This document shows positions 19,083 through 27,519 of a stretch of DNA of 43,913 nucleotides, in pieces. How positions within the stretch are numbered: position 1 is the stretch's first letter; every line of letters starts with the position of its first letter. A program made the translations under genes and the position numbers. The notes beneath the pieces are model-generated. The model saw only the letters and a list, made by a program, of their open reading frames with translations. It had not been told where the DNA came from and searched no databases. Where the stretch lies: the NCBI RefSeq assembly GCF_000258495.1, contig NZ_AJLG01000013.1:1-43913 (forward strand), in the 5' to 3' direction. Source of the stretch: Pedobacter agri PB92 (lineage in GTDB: Bacteria > Bacteroidota > Bacteroidia > Sphingobacteriales > Sphingobacteriaceae).

Positions 19083-21089
19083 ATGAAAACAATTATCACA
19101 ATGTGTCTCTCCATTATTTGCTTTTGGGTGAAGGCGCAAGAACCAACAAATACAGGGGTAGAAATGGGCCAGTTAATGCCTGGTAAAAATGCAGTGTGTG
19201 GCATCGTCCCTTCCGAAGAAGGCCGATCAAGTTTTGATAGCTACAAAGGCATTGTTAAACAGTTTGATGTTTATAAAGATGAAAATGGAAGAGGAAACTT
19301 TAAAAAAATAAATACACTAACCTTTCCTAGTTCATTTGATGATTTTACTAAACGTGCTGGAACCGTTATCGCTGATGCTGTTAAGAATGCACTCGAAGTA
19401 ACAGACGGTAGCACGGCTTACAAACAATTGCAATCTGGCAACATCAAAAGTTTGGGTATGTTCCTTATTTCAAAGGAGTTTTTAAAGGGAATGGGTATGA
19501 TGTGGGAAGATGAAAATATTAAAAACAACAACCCCTCAACAGCATATCGCGTAGTAAAGGTAAATAGTGATGGGAAAGAACAAATTCTGTTTACCCAAAA
19601 GATAAATGAGGTAAAACGAATTCCTTTTGGAGCCTATCGTTTAAAAGATTTAGTTAACGCAGACAGTGTGATTCAACTTACCTGGACCGCCAAATTAACC
19701 AATGCACCAGCTGTGTTTGGTAAAATTTACAGGTTAAAAAATGGCGAAAAGTCATATCAGTTAATTAATCCACCTTCATTGTTTTATTCAGTGAATGATA
19801 CTTCCAAAACATTTTATGCAGAGGAAGTAAAACCAGGTCAATTATATCGCTATTATGTTGTTCCTGAAGATTTTGCGGGTAACCAGGGCCTACCATCTGA
19901 TACCGCCTATGCAATTAGTAAATCTTTTAGCCAGATCAAAGGCATCGCTAATTTTTCCATTAAAGATTCGTTAAAAGGTGCATGGTTATCATGGAAAGCG
20001 CTGCCGAATGAAGGCATTTACACAGGTGTGCAAATTTTGAAATCCAGAAAGTCTACAGATGGATTTATTGAGGTAGCCACACTTTCAGCAACAGATAGTT
20101 CGTATTTTGACAAAGCAATTTTGCCTAATGTAACCTATCATTATCAGGTTCGCCCACTCACTATCCAGGTTAAAGGCTACACCTTGCTTCCTGCAGCAAC
20201 GGCAAATATCGCTGTGAAAAGTCAGCAGGATACACCGATGGCACCACAAGGTTTAAAGGTTTGGCAAGATAGTACGGCTCAGGTAAAATTATTTTGGGAT
20301 GTAAATCCTGAGATTGATCAGTTTGCTTATTATGTACTCAGAGGAACTTCGAAAGACGATATGAGGATTGTTTCGGGTGCGTTGCGTACCAATACCTATA
20401 CAGATTCTCTGCAAAATTTAAACGAACAAAGCACTTATTTTTACGGTATTCAGTTGATGAATATCTCTCAGAAAATGAGCGAGGTATCATCGCCGGTAAT
20501 GTTTAAACCTTTAAAAGTCGAATTCGTTCCTTATCCATCTGGTTTGGGGCTAAGGTATGCCGATGAAGCAGTCAAAATCTTTTGGGAAAACATGATCGAA
20601 AAGAATGATGACATCGTGGGTTACAGGGTTTTTCGAAAATTAAGAACTGAAAAGGAATTCAAGTCACTAAATGAAGCCCCTTTAAGAACTACGGTTTTTA
20701 ATGATACTACTGCAGCGCCTGGTTACGATTATGATTATGCTGTTTCAGCTGTGAATGCGTCGGCAAATCAAAGTATTTTATCACCTGTAAGCACTATCAC
20801 CATCCCGCTAACAGCAGTTTTAGCAGCACCAGCAGATCTTTATCTGATCAATAAACCTGAGGGCGTTTATGTTTCGTGGCCAGCGCATAATAACTTAAAG
20901 CTCACAAATTCCATCTACCGGAAATCTAATCTTGACAAAGAATTCAAACTCATTGCAAATGTAGAAACCAGTGATTTTTACATTGATGCTTCCGCACAAA
21001 AAGGTGCGCTATATAGTTATCGGATTGTGGCTAAAACCAAACTAGGTGTCAGTGAGCCAGGTATTGAAAAATCAATAAGAAGAAATTGA
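19083..21089 (+). CDS. Secreted protein with fibronectin type III-like domains
   Basis: The 668-residue product has a signal peptide (MCLSIICFWVKAQ). The first ~190 residues form an unfamiliar domain containing two Cys (NAVCGIV and none paired nearby). From about residue 195 there are four to five FN3-like repeats, recognisable by W-strand and Y-x-Y motifs: VIQLTWTAKLTN...YRYYVVPEDFAGNQ, GAWLSWKALPNE...YHYQVRPL, QVKLFWDVNPEIDQFAYYVL...YFYGIQLMN, AVKIFWENMIEKNDDIVGYR...YDYAVSAVNASANQS, and VYVSWPAHNNL...YSYRIVAKTKLGVSEPG. It sits 12 bp after the giant gene and 19 bp before the TIG lipoprotein, and is probably part of one surface complex. No catalytic domain is visible. Confidence 0.85.
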   Translation: MKTIITMCLSIICFWVKAQEPTNTGVEMGQLMPGKNAVCGIVPSEEGRSSFDSYKGIVKQFDVYKDENGRGNFKKINTLTFPSSFDDFTKRAGTVIADAVKNALEVTDGSTAYKQLQSGNIKSLGMFLISKEFLKGMGMMWEDENIKNNNPSTAYRVVKVNSDGKEQILFTQKINEVKRIPFGAYRLKDLVNADSVIQLTWTAKLTNAPAVFGKIYRLKNGEKSYQLINPPSLFYSVNDTSKTFYAEEVKPGQLYRYYVVPEDFAGNQGLPSDTAYAISKSFSQIKGIANFSIKDSLKGAWLSWKALPNEGIYTGVQILKSRKSTDGFIEVATLSATDSSYFDKAILPNVTYHYQVRPLTIQVKGYTLLPAATANIAVKSQQDTPMAPQGLKVWQDSTAQVKLFWDVNPEIDQFAYYVLRGTSKDDMRIVSGALRTNTYTDSLQNLNEQSTYFYGIQLMNISQKMSEVSSPVMFKPLKVEFVPYPSGLGLRYADEAVKIFWENMIEKNDDIVGYRVFRKLRTEKEFKSLNEAPLRTTVFNDTTAAPGYDYDYAVSAVNASANQSILSPVSTITIPLTAVLAAPADLYLINKPEGVYVSWPAHNNLKLTNSIYRKSNLDKEFKLIANVETSDFYIDASAQKGALYSYRIVAKTKLGVSEPGIEKSIRRN

Positions 21090-21108
21090 AAAATTAAATA
21101 CTGATGAA

Positions 21109-23031
21109 ATGATTTACAAAAATAGTATTTATAGCTTATTGCTGGTGGTGCTGGCAATGTGCTTTTCGCAATGCGCAAAAAAGTTCGAATATGAACCTAC
21201 AGATAATTCTGCTGTAATTGATAGTATTAGTCCGCGTAGAGGAACGGAAAATACTCAGGTGCGCATTTACGGAAAAAATTTTCCCGTGGATACGGCCAAA
21301 ATACGGGCGCTATTTAACAACAAGCAAGGACTTATTATCGAAAAATCAACCAATAACGTCATCTTGGCAACAGTACCTTATGAGGCCGGAACAGGTAACG
21401 TTATGCTGCAAGTAAATGGCCAGGCAGTTAATGGACCAACATTTACCTACGATTTTGACTCACCTGTAATTTTGGAAGTACTACCTTTAACAGGCATTGC
21501 AGGAACGGAAGTAACCATTAACGGGCGGAAGTTCAGCGCAACGGCTGCCAATAATCAGGTTACCATAAACGGAGTTCCAGCTACTATCACCAAATCATCT
21601 ACGGCTCAGTTGATCGCACAGGTGCCGGAGGCAAAAAACGGACCTATCACTGTTACCTCCAATAGCATTTCCAATCAGGGGCCGGTGTTTAAATTTATTC
21701 CCCACATTACAAGCCTTGATAAAGGAAGTGGTTATGTTGGTGATGTAATTAAAATCGCTGGTAGATATTTCGATGCCGGAACAAACCTTAACGTAACTTT
21801 CAATGGCGTAACTGCAGCCGTTAATTCAGTAAATAGTACAGGCATTGAAGTTAAAGTACCTGCCTCAACATCGGGACATGTAATGGTCACCGTTGATGGA
21901 GTAAGTAGCAATACACAACCGTTTACATACAAAATTGCACCAACCATTACAGGCTTAAGCAAAACATCGGCTTTTGCACAAGATACCCTGACGTTATTTG
22001 GCGCCAATTTTATCGGTACTGCTGCTCCAGTGGTATCGTTTAATGGAAGTGTAGCAACGGTGCTGAGTCATTCTGCTAATCAGATTAAAGTACAGATACC
22101 GGCGGGTACCAATGGCAATGTGCTGGTAACCGTTGACGGTGTAGCCAGCAATGCCGTTCCATTCAGTTACCTGCAAAATATTGTGGCAAGCAGTTTAAAC
22201 CAGGCGTCGCCCGTGTTACGCAATGTTTCCGGAATTGATGGTGCTACAGTGGTGATTAAAGGGAATAGCTTCGGTGCACAAACAAATGGCATCCGGGTTA
22301 CGGTCGGTAATCAGAATGCACAAGTGGTAAGTGTTGATGATGGAAACGTTACTTTCCTGTCACCAAGTTTTTCATCTTCTCAGCCCAATGTTCAACAAAT
22401 AAAGATTTACCGAAACAATGTGGAAGCCAGTTATCCAAACGGAAATTTAACATTTACCTACCTTGAGCCCACAATACTGTCATCAAGTTGCACCATAACG
22501 CCATCAGGCATCTTAGGTTTTTCAATGTTAACGTTTGTGGTAAGTGGGAATAATTATAATGCAACAGCGGCCAATGCCAATTTCGAAATGTTTATCGATG
22601 GTATAAAATATCCGGCCGTAGTAAATGCAAATGCTGCTACAATTACCATGACGCAGCCAACCGGCGCCATCAAAAATGGTTATAACATTCAGGTGAGGAA
22701 TAAGTGGGGTGCTTTTATCTCAGCATTTCAGCGTAATATAACCTTGAATGGTTTTTCAAGAAGTTTTGTAAATAACACGAATTGGATGACCATAGTAGGG
22801 GATGGGTTTGGTAATACTGCAGAAACAGCAAGATCAGTAAGTATTTATCGGATCAATAATGGAGTAAAGGAAACTGTAAATATAAATAGCATCATATCCT
22901 GGAGTGATGACCGGATTGTTGTAGAATTTCCAAGTTATATCGATGATCGAACCTATGGCGTTGAAGTTAAGATAAATTTAAAAACAGCAAGTAAGGAACA
23001 GTTTTTAAATCACCTTCCGGATGTGAACTAG
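21109..23031 (+). CDS. TIG/IPT-repeat surface lipoprotein
   Basis: A 640-residue lipoprotein: signal peptide with lipobox FSQC (lipidated Cys22), then at least five tandem Ig-like IPT/TIG domains. Each starts with a Pro/Ile-x-S/L segment and a G-x-x-V-x-I-x-G-x-x-F signature: IDSISPRRGTENTQVRIYGKNF is the first, then GIAGTEVTINGRKF, GYVGDVIKIAGRYF, FAQDTLTLFGANF and IDGATVVIKGNSF. Two neighbours end almost alike (VTVDGVSSNTQPFTY and VTVDGVASNAVPFSY), indicating recent duplication. The C-terminal third is more diverged. TIG domains serve in glycan binding and adhesion in SusE/F-type and other Bacteroidota lipoproteins. It is last in the operon and may present the complex at the surface. Confidence 0.9.
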   Translation: MIYKNSIYSLLLVVLAMCFSQCAKKFEYEPTDNSAVIDSISPRRGTENTQVRIYGKNFPVDTAKIRALFNNKQGLIIEKSTNNVILATVPYEAGTGNVMLQVNGQAVNGPTFTYDFDSPVILEVLPLTGIAGTEVTINGRKFSATAANNQVTINGVPATITKSSTAQLIAQVPEAKNGPITVTSNSISNQGPVFKFIPHITSLDKGSGYVGDVIKIAGRYFDAGTNLNVTFNGVTAAVNSVNSTGIEVKVPASTSGHVMVTVDGVSSNTQPFTYKIAPTITGLSKTSAFAQDTLTLFGANFIGTAAPVVSFNGSVATVLSHSANQIKVQIPAGTNGNVLVTVDGVASNAVPFSYLQNIVASSLNQASPVLRNVSGIDGATVVIKGNSFGAQTNGIRVTVGNQNAQVVSVDDGNVTFLSPSFSSSQPNVQQIKIYRNNVEASYPNGNLTFTYLEPTILSSSCTITPSGILGFSMLTFVVSGNNYNATAANANFEMFIDGIKYPAVVNANAATITMTQPTGAIKNGYNIQVRNKWGAFISAFQRNITLNGFSRSFVNNTNWMTIVGDGFGNTAETARSVSIYRINNGVKETVNINSIISWSDDRIVVEFPSYIDDRTYGVEVKINLKTASKEQFLNHLPDVN

Positions 23032-23053
23032 AATAATGTAATTTTAGAAAAGC

Positions 23054-23083
23054 TCTGGGGGATGGAGGTCTTCATTCCCCAGA
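23054..23083 (+). terminator. Probable terminator of the surface operon
   Basis: An 11-bp stem with one G-T wobble (23054-23064 with 23073-23083) and an 8-nt loop lies 22 bp after the last gene. The T-tract after it is weak, so the call is moderate. Confidence 0.5.
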
Positions 23084-23205
23084 ATATTTAAACCTTTGCA
23101 ACATATTCTTTTCTGGTTGGATTTTTTTATTAAAACCTAAAACAAATTTGCATTTTAGCGGTTTATCACTGATTACGCAGTAAAACTAATTTGAACTAAG
23201 AATTT

Positions 23206-23574
23206 ATGGGGAAGAAGATATGCCTGCTCGAAGACGATCAGGGCATTAAAGAAATTATTGAGCTTATTTTGACAGAAGAACAATACGAAGTTTACGGCTT
23301 CTCCAACGTTAAAGAGTTTATGGCTTTTGATGGTAAAGCATCACAAGACCTTTATTTACTTGATGTGAAGCTTCCAGACGGTAACGGCATTGAGGTTTGC
23401 GACATGCTGAAAAACAGCGATGCAACTAAAGATATTCCTGTAATGATGATGAGTGCCCATGCTGCTTTAAGTGAAATGAAAAAACAATGTGGTGCAGAAG
23501 ATTTTATTGCGAAACCATTTGATATTTTCGACCTATTAAAAAGAGTTGATGCTTTTGTAGGTCCTTCTAATTAA
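23206..23574 (+). CDS. Stand-alone response-regulator receiver (CheY-like)
   Basis: The 122-residue protein is a single receiver domain: acidic pocket E9-D10-D11, phosphoacceptor Asp53 (LYLLDVKLPDGNG), Ser83 and Lys103 (AKPFD), with no output domain. It probably relays phosphate between proteins or binds a partner. No kinase is adjacent; it converges with the ECF sigma gene at 23591, with only 16 bp between stops. The start ATG at 23206 fits the domain edge. Confidence 0.92.
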   Translation: MGKKICLLEDDQGIKEIIELILTEEQYEVYGFSNVKEFMAFDGKASQDLYLLDVKLPDGNGIEVCDMLKNSDATKDIPVMMMSAHAALSEMKKQCGAEDFIAKPFDIFDLLKRVDAFVGPSN

Positions 23575-23590
23575 CAGATTTAAATAAATT

Positions 23591-24109
23591 TTATAAAGTG
23601 TAATTGCCTCTGTAATTCTTTAAATACTTTTTCAGTTCTATTCTGGCCTGATGGATATGCGTTTTAACTGTCCCAATTGGAATACCCAATTCCTCCGCAA
23701 TTTCATGGTATTTATATCCTTCAAAATACCGTTGGAAAGGAATGCTATAGTTAGGATGAATACTGCTTAATGCTTTTTGAATATCACCCATCACAAACTT
23801 TCCTTCTGAAGCATTTTTAGATGAACTTTTCAAAAGATGCGCACTTGAAATATCTTCTTCAGTTGTAATCAGTTCATTACGCTTTTGATCTTTCCTGTAG
23901 TTATTGATGAAAGTATTCCGCATAATAACATAAAGCCAGCCTTTAATATTTGTTCCTGCATCAAAATTATGGCAAAATCTAATCCCTTTTAAAAGTGTAT
24001 CTTGAACAAGGTCCTTAGCTTCATCTTCATCTTTTGTGAAGCGCATGGCATGCAAGTGTAAAGAAGTTGCGTGTTCGTCCGCATTTCGGCTAAATTCTAA
24101 TTGATCCAT
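23591..24109 (-). CDS. ECF-family RNA polymerase sigma factor
   Basis: The 172-residue protein has a sigma-2 region (DEDEAKDLVQDTLLKGIRF, then GTNIKGWLYVIMRNTFINNY) and a sigma-4 region with its helix-turn-helix (YKYHEIAEELGIPIGTVKTH, then IHQARIELKKYL). The linker between them is typical for group IV sigma factors. No anti-sigma factor with a membrane helix and no TonB-receptor/SusCD pair is adjacent, so it is not the usual FecIR-type unit; the neighbour is a lone receiver. Upstream (24110-24403) I see no gene, only AT-rich DNA that should contain its promoter. Confidence 0.93.
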   Translation of the reverse strand: MDQLEFSRNADEHATSLHLHAMRFTKDEDEAKDLVQDTLLKGIRFCHNFDAGTNIKGWLYVIMRNTFINNYRKDQKRNELITTEEDISSAHLLKSSSKNASEGKFVMGDIQKALSSIHPNYSIPFQRYFEGYKYHEIAEELGIPIGTVKTHIHQARIELKKYLKNYRGNYTL

Positions 24110-24403
24110 TATTAGTGGTAGTTAAAAACATTAAGTCATTAGCGTTGCGTCGCCAGGGATGACCTTTTATTAACAAAAATTTGCCACATTTAGTTTCAAA
24201 AATATATTTAACGATTGCCTTTAGGTAGTATTTGGGGTATTAATACCTAAGTTATTACTCAATTTATTGACGATAAGTATCTGTTTTAAAATAACATGGT
24301 GATATTTCATGTTGGAAAACAAATAATTAAATAAAAACTCGCCATAAATTGTATGGAAGTAATAATTTCGAGAAGAAATAAAGATATTTGAATAAACGGA
24401 ATA

Positions 24404-24601
24404 CTAACCAGTGGCAGACAATTGTTGATCAAAATCTTTTACCAGCGTTAAATCATATCGTTTGTATTCGTAATTAATAGCAAGTTCACGAAGTTGATTA
24501 ATCTCTGGAGTAAAAATGGAGTGAGCGTTTTTAATCTCAGAAAGTTGCTGAATTTTTTGAATAACTATCTTATAGTCTTGGTCGGTTAGAATCTGGTTCA
24601 T
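24404..24601 (-). CDS. Small hypothetical helical protein (65 aa)
   Basis: The likely start is ATG 24601 (MNQILTDQDYKIVIQKIQQL); a longer frame up to 24709 is open but reads less like a protein. The sequence is predominantly helical and charged and has no motif that I recognise. It is flanked upstream by a divergent DoxX-like gene and downstream by about 290 bp without genes. Confidence 0.5.
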   Translation of the reverse strand: MNQILTDQDYKIVIQKIQQLSEIKNAHSIFTPEINQLRELAINYEYKRYDLTLVKDFDQQLSATG

Positions 24602-24730
24602 TTTGTTTTGTGTTGAGCTGCCTAATTTCAGAATGATAACAGGAATGAGCTTATAAAAGTTTTCTACACGTGTTAATTTCGTTGAATAATAAGCCAGAAA
24701 CCTTTTCAACTAAAATTGTGTTTTGTGATT

Positions 24731-25132
24731 ATGAAAAAGCATACTGCACAAAATATTGCCAGAGTTATATTAGGAACAGGATTAATTGTTGCCGGCATTG
24801 GTCATTTAACTTTTGCACGAAAGGAGTTTCAGGCGCAAGTGCCAAATTGGGTTCCATTGAAAAAAGATGATACTGTAGTCGCTTCAGGAGTTGTGGAAAT
24901 TGCAATGGGTGCTTCTCTGGTACTTGCGCCGCGAAAATATAGACCTGCTGTAGGGATTTTGGCTGCATCATTATTTGTTGCAGTGTTTCCTGGAAATATT
25001 TCTCAATACCTTAACAAACGCAACGGATTTGGATTGGATACTGATGAGAAAAGATTGATGAGGTTATTTTTTCAACCTGTGCTGATCTATTGGGCATTAA
25101 AAAGCACTCAAAAGGAAGTCATGAAACTATAA
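24731..25132 (+). CDS. DoxX-like integral membrane protein
   Basis: The 133-residue protein contains four hydrophobic segments (ARVILGTGLIVAGIGHLTF, VVASGVVEIAMGASLVLA, VGILAASLFVAVFP and LFFQPVLIYWALKS), with the GxxHF/TF and W-V-P-x-W features of DoxX-related proteins. I chose ATG 24731 (MKKHTAQNIARVI); upstream in-frame TTG/GTG codons are less likely. Members are linked to redox and thiol stress in some bacteria. It precedes the disulfide oxidoreductase and ergothioneine genes by 58 bp and may be cotranscribed. Confidence 0.8.
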   Translation: MKKHTAQNIARVILGTGLIVAGIGHLTFARKEFQAQVPNWVPLKKDDTVVASGVVEIAMGASLVLAPRKYRPAVGILAASLFVAVFPGNISQYLNKRNGFGLDTDEKRLMRLFFQPVLIYWALKSTQKEVMKL

Positions 25133-25180
25133 TCTATGACAGTCAAACAATGCCTGGCTTTTCTAGTTTTATTTCTGTAA

Positions 25181-25186
25181 AAGGAG
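25181..25186 (+). promoter_or_regulatory. Unusually good Shine-Dalgarno (AAGGAG)
   Basis: An AAGGAG lies 4 bp ahead of the ATG at 25191. Almost no other gene in this window has a recognisable ribosome-binding site, as is normal in Bacteroidota. It supports this start codon and may mark the first gene of the ergothioneine operon. Confidence 0.6.
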
Positions 25187-25190
25187 AAAT

Positions 25191-26573
25191 ATGAAACACT
25201 ACGACGCAATTATCATTGGGGCAGGACAAGCAGGAACACCATTGGCTAAGAAGTTAGCGGAATCGGGCATGAAAACCGCAATTATCGAAAAAAGGATAGT
25301 AGGCGGAACCTGTATCATTGATGGCTGTACACCCACCAAAACGATGATTGCCTCTGCAAGGGCTGCTTTCCAGGCTCGGACTGCCGGTAAACTTGGTGTT
25401 GTTATTCCGGATGTACAAGTTGATCTAAAAAAAATCATCAAGAGAAAAAATGAGATCGTCGACTTATTCCAGGCTTCAGCCGAAAAAGGGATTAAAACCA
25501 CGAAAGGTTTGAAATTATATCTTGGTAAAGCTTTTTTTACCGGAACAAAGGAGCTAAAGGTAGAAATGAAGGATGGAAAGACAGAAAACTTAAGTGCAGA
25601 TCTTATTTTCATAAATACTGGTGCAAAGACGATTATTCCTGATATACATGGGTTAAAAGATGTAGATTATCTTACCTCTACCTCAATTTTAGATATTGAG
25701 GAAATTCCGGAGCATCTGGTAGTTATAGGCGGTAATTATATAGGTTTGGAATTCGGACAAATGTTTGCTCGTTTTGGCAGTAAAATTACTATTCTGGAAA
25801 AGGCGCCACATGTTCTGGCGAAGGAAGATCAGGAGATTGCGGATGAAATATGTAAGGTACTTGATAACGAAAAAATCGAAGTTTTAAGATCAGTTACCAT
25901 TGAATCAGTAACGAAAACCAAGAATGGTCTATCTGTAAAAATTGAAGATAAATCAGGTGCCAGAAAAATTAATTGCAGTCATATTCTTGTGGCAGCTGGT
26001 CGGAAAGCTCAAACAGATGATCTAGGCTTAACTTATTCTGGAATAAAAAAAGATGATAAAGGTCACATCATCGTAAACGAAAAGTTAGAAACCAATATAA
26101 AAGGTGTTTATGCTTTGGGCGATGTAAAGGGCGGTCCGGCATTCACGCATATCGCATACAACGATTATACTATTGTTTATCGCAATTTAATTGAGAAAAC
26201 AAAGCTCACCATAAAAAACCGACCGATTCCGTATTGCATGTTTACTGATCCGCAATTGGCGAGAGTTGGTATTTCAGAAACTGAAGCGAAAGAGCAAGGA
26301 TTAAATTATAAAGTGGCGCTTTTACCGATGGCAAATGTAGCCCGGGGGATTGAAACCGGCGAAACTTTTGGTTTAATGAAAGCAGTTGTTGATGCGAAAA
26401 CCAAACAAATTCTGGGTGCTGCTGTCATCGCAGCCGATGGTGGAGAAATTATGTCGGTTTTACAAATGGCTATGCAAGGGGGAATTACTTATGAAGATAT
26501 TCGATATGGCATTTTTGCACATCCAACCTATAGTGAATCTTTGAATAATCTATTTATGAAATTAGATGATTAA
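25191..26573 (+). CDS. Class-I FAD/NAD(P) disulfide oxidoreductase (mercuric reductase/Lpd-like)
   Basis: The 460-residue protein has the FAD motif GAGQAG (residues 10-15), the redox-active Cys pair CIIDGC (Cys41, Cys46) in GGTCIIDGCTPTKT, an NAD(P)-binding GGNYIGLEFG, the second FAD motif VYALGDV, and a C-terminal HPTYSE with the His444/Glu449 catalytic dyad. All parts needed to reduce a disulfide with NAD(P)H are present. It lacks MerA's N-terminal metal-binding domain and C-terminal Cys pair, so mercury reduction is unlikely, and no pyruvate dehydrogenase subunits are nearby. Its stop overlaps the ABC ATPase start by 8 bp, which ties it to the ergothioneine genes. A role in reducing oxidised ergothioneine or a mixed disulfide is therefore my inference. 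Confidence 0.92.
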   Translation: MKHYDAIIIGAGQAGTPLAKKLAESGMKTAIIEKRIVGGTCIIDGCTPTKTMIASARAAFQARTAGKLGVVIPDVQVDLKKIIKRKNEIVDLFQASAEKGIKTTKGLKLYLGKAFFTGTKELKVEMKDGKTENLSADLIFINTGAKTIIPDIHGLKDVDYLTSTSILDIEEIPEHLVVIGGNYIGLEFGQMFARFGSKITILEKAPHVLAKEDQEIADEICKVLDNEKIEVLRSVTIESVTKTKNGLSVKIEDKSGARKINCSHILVAAGRKAQTDDLGLTYSGIKKDDKGHIIVNEKLETNIKGVYALGDVKGGPAFTHIAYNDYTIVYRNLIEKTKLTIKNRPIPYCMFTDPQLARVGISETEAKEQGLNYKVALLPMANVARGIETGETFGLMKAVVDAKTKQILGAAVIAADGGEIMSVLQMAMQGGITYEDIRYGIFAHPTYSESLNNLFMKLDD

Positions 26574-27519
26574 AGTTGAGGCGGTAAGCAAAAGCTATGG
26601 CAATACGCTCGCTGTTAAGCAAGTTTCCTTTGAAGTATCGGAGGGAGAAAATCTTATTTTGCTTGGCACCAGTGGATGCGGTAAAACCACCACGCTTAAA
26701 ATGATTAACCGGTTAATTACGCCGGATGCTGGAAACATCCTCGTTAACGGAAAAGATATTGCGAAGGAAAAACCTGAAGTATTGAGAAGAGGAATTGGTT
26801 ATGTGCTACAAAACACGGGACTATTTCCACACTATACCGTTGCGGAAAACATCGCCATTGTTCCTAAATTATTAGGTTGGGAAAAAGAAAAGATCAAATC
26901 ACGAAGTAATGAAATCATAGAAAAACTTCACTTATCTGAGAAATATTTATCCGCTTACCCAGGCGAACTTAGTGGTGGTCAGCAGCAACGTGTGGGTTTA
27001 GCGAGAGCATTGGTTACAGATCCTTCTGTTTTGTTAATGGATGAACCCTTCGGAGCGCTTGATAATGTAACCAGAACGAGCATCAGAAAAGAATTTAAAG
27101 GATTAGAGGAATTGAAACGAAAAACGATGGTAATGGTTACTCATGATATTCATGAAGCGTTTGAACTTGCAGACCGGATTTGCCTGATGAATAAGGGGGA
27201 GATTGTTCAAATTGGAACGCCAAAGGATTTGCTTTATAAACCTGTTACTGACTTTGCTAAAAACTTTCTGGCCAGCGAAAAGCTTTCATTGGAATTTAAA
27301 ATTATCTCGATGGATGATATTTGGGATTTGATTCCATCATCCGAACCTGTAAGCGCAACCTCTCTATCTTCTTCGGTAAGCGTTTGGGATGTAATGGATA
27401 AATTACAATCAGCACCATCTCTTGTAGTAAAAAACCCATCTGGCGAACAGAAAAATATCGCTTTCAGCGCAATCACCGAGGCGTTTAAACGCTATCAAAA
27501 AAAGCAATCTCATGAGTGA
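26566..27519 (+). CDS. EgtV/OpuCA-like ABC transporter ATPase
   Basis: The 317-residue ATPase has Walker A GTSGCGKTT (34-42), Q-loop Gln82, signature LSGGQQQR (135-142), Walker B VLLMDEP with Glu160 and switch His193. It is most like the glycine-betaine/choline/ergothioneine subgroup (OpuCA, EgtV). The C-terminal ~75 residues are short and hold at most one degenerate CBS-like unit, where osmoregulated OpuCA proteins usually carry two. Osmotic sensing through CBS is thus doubtful. It overlaps its neighbours by 8 bp on both sides. The operon context (permease-binding fusion, egtB, egtD) argues for ergothioneine or a precursor as substrate. Confidence 0.88.
   Translation: MIKVEAVSKSYGNTLAVKQVSFEVSEGENLILLGTSGCGKTTTLKMINRLITPDAGNILVNGKDIAKEKPEVLRRGIGYVLQNTGLFPHYTVAENIAIVPKLLGWEKEKIKSRSNEIIEKLHLSEKYLSAYPGELSGGQQQRVGLARALVTDPSVLLMDEPFGALDNVTRTSIRKEFKGLEELKRKTMVMVTHDIHEAFELADRICLMNKGEIVQIGTPKDLLYKPVTDFAKNFLASEKLSLEFKIISMDDIWDLIPSSEPVSATSLSSSVSVWDVMDKLQSAPSLVVKNPSGEQKNIAFSAITEAFKRYQKKQSHE

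Noticed and set aside
25191..26573. Mercuric reductase (merA)
   Set aside because: The redox Cys pair and fold fit the family, but the N-terminal metal-binding domain, the C-terminal vicinal Cys pair and any other mer gene are absent.
25191..26573. Dihydrolipoamide dehydrogenase of a 2-oxoacid complex
   Set aside because: No E1 or E2 genes nearby, and the gene overlaps the transporter ATPase instead.
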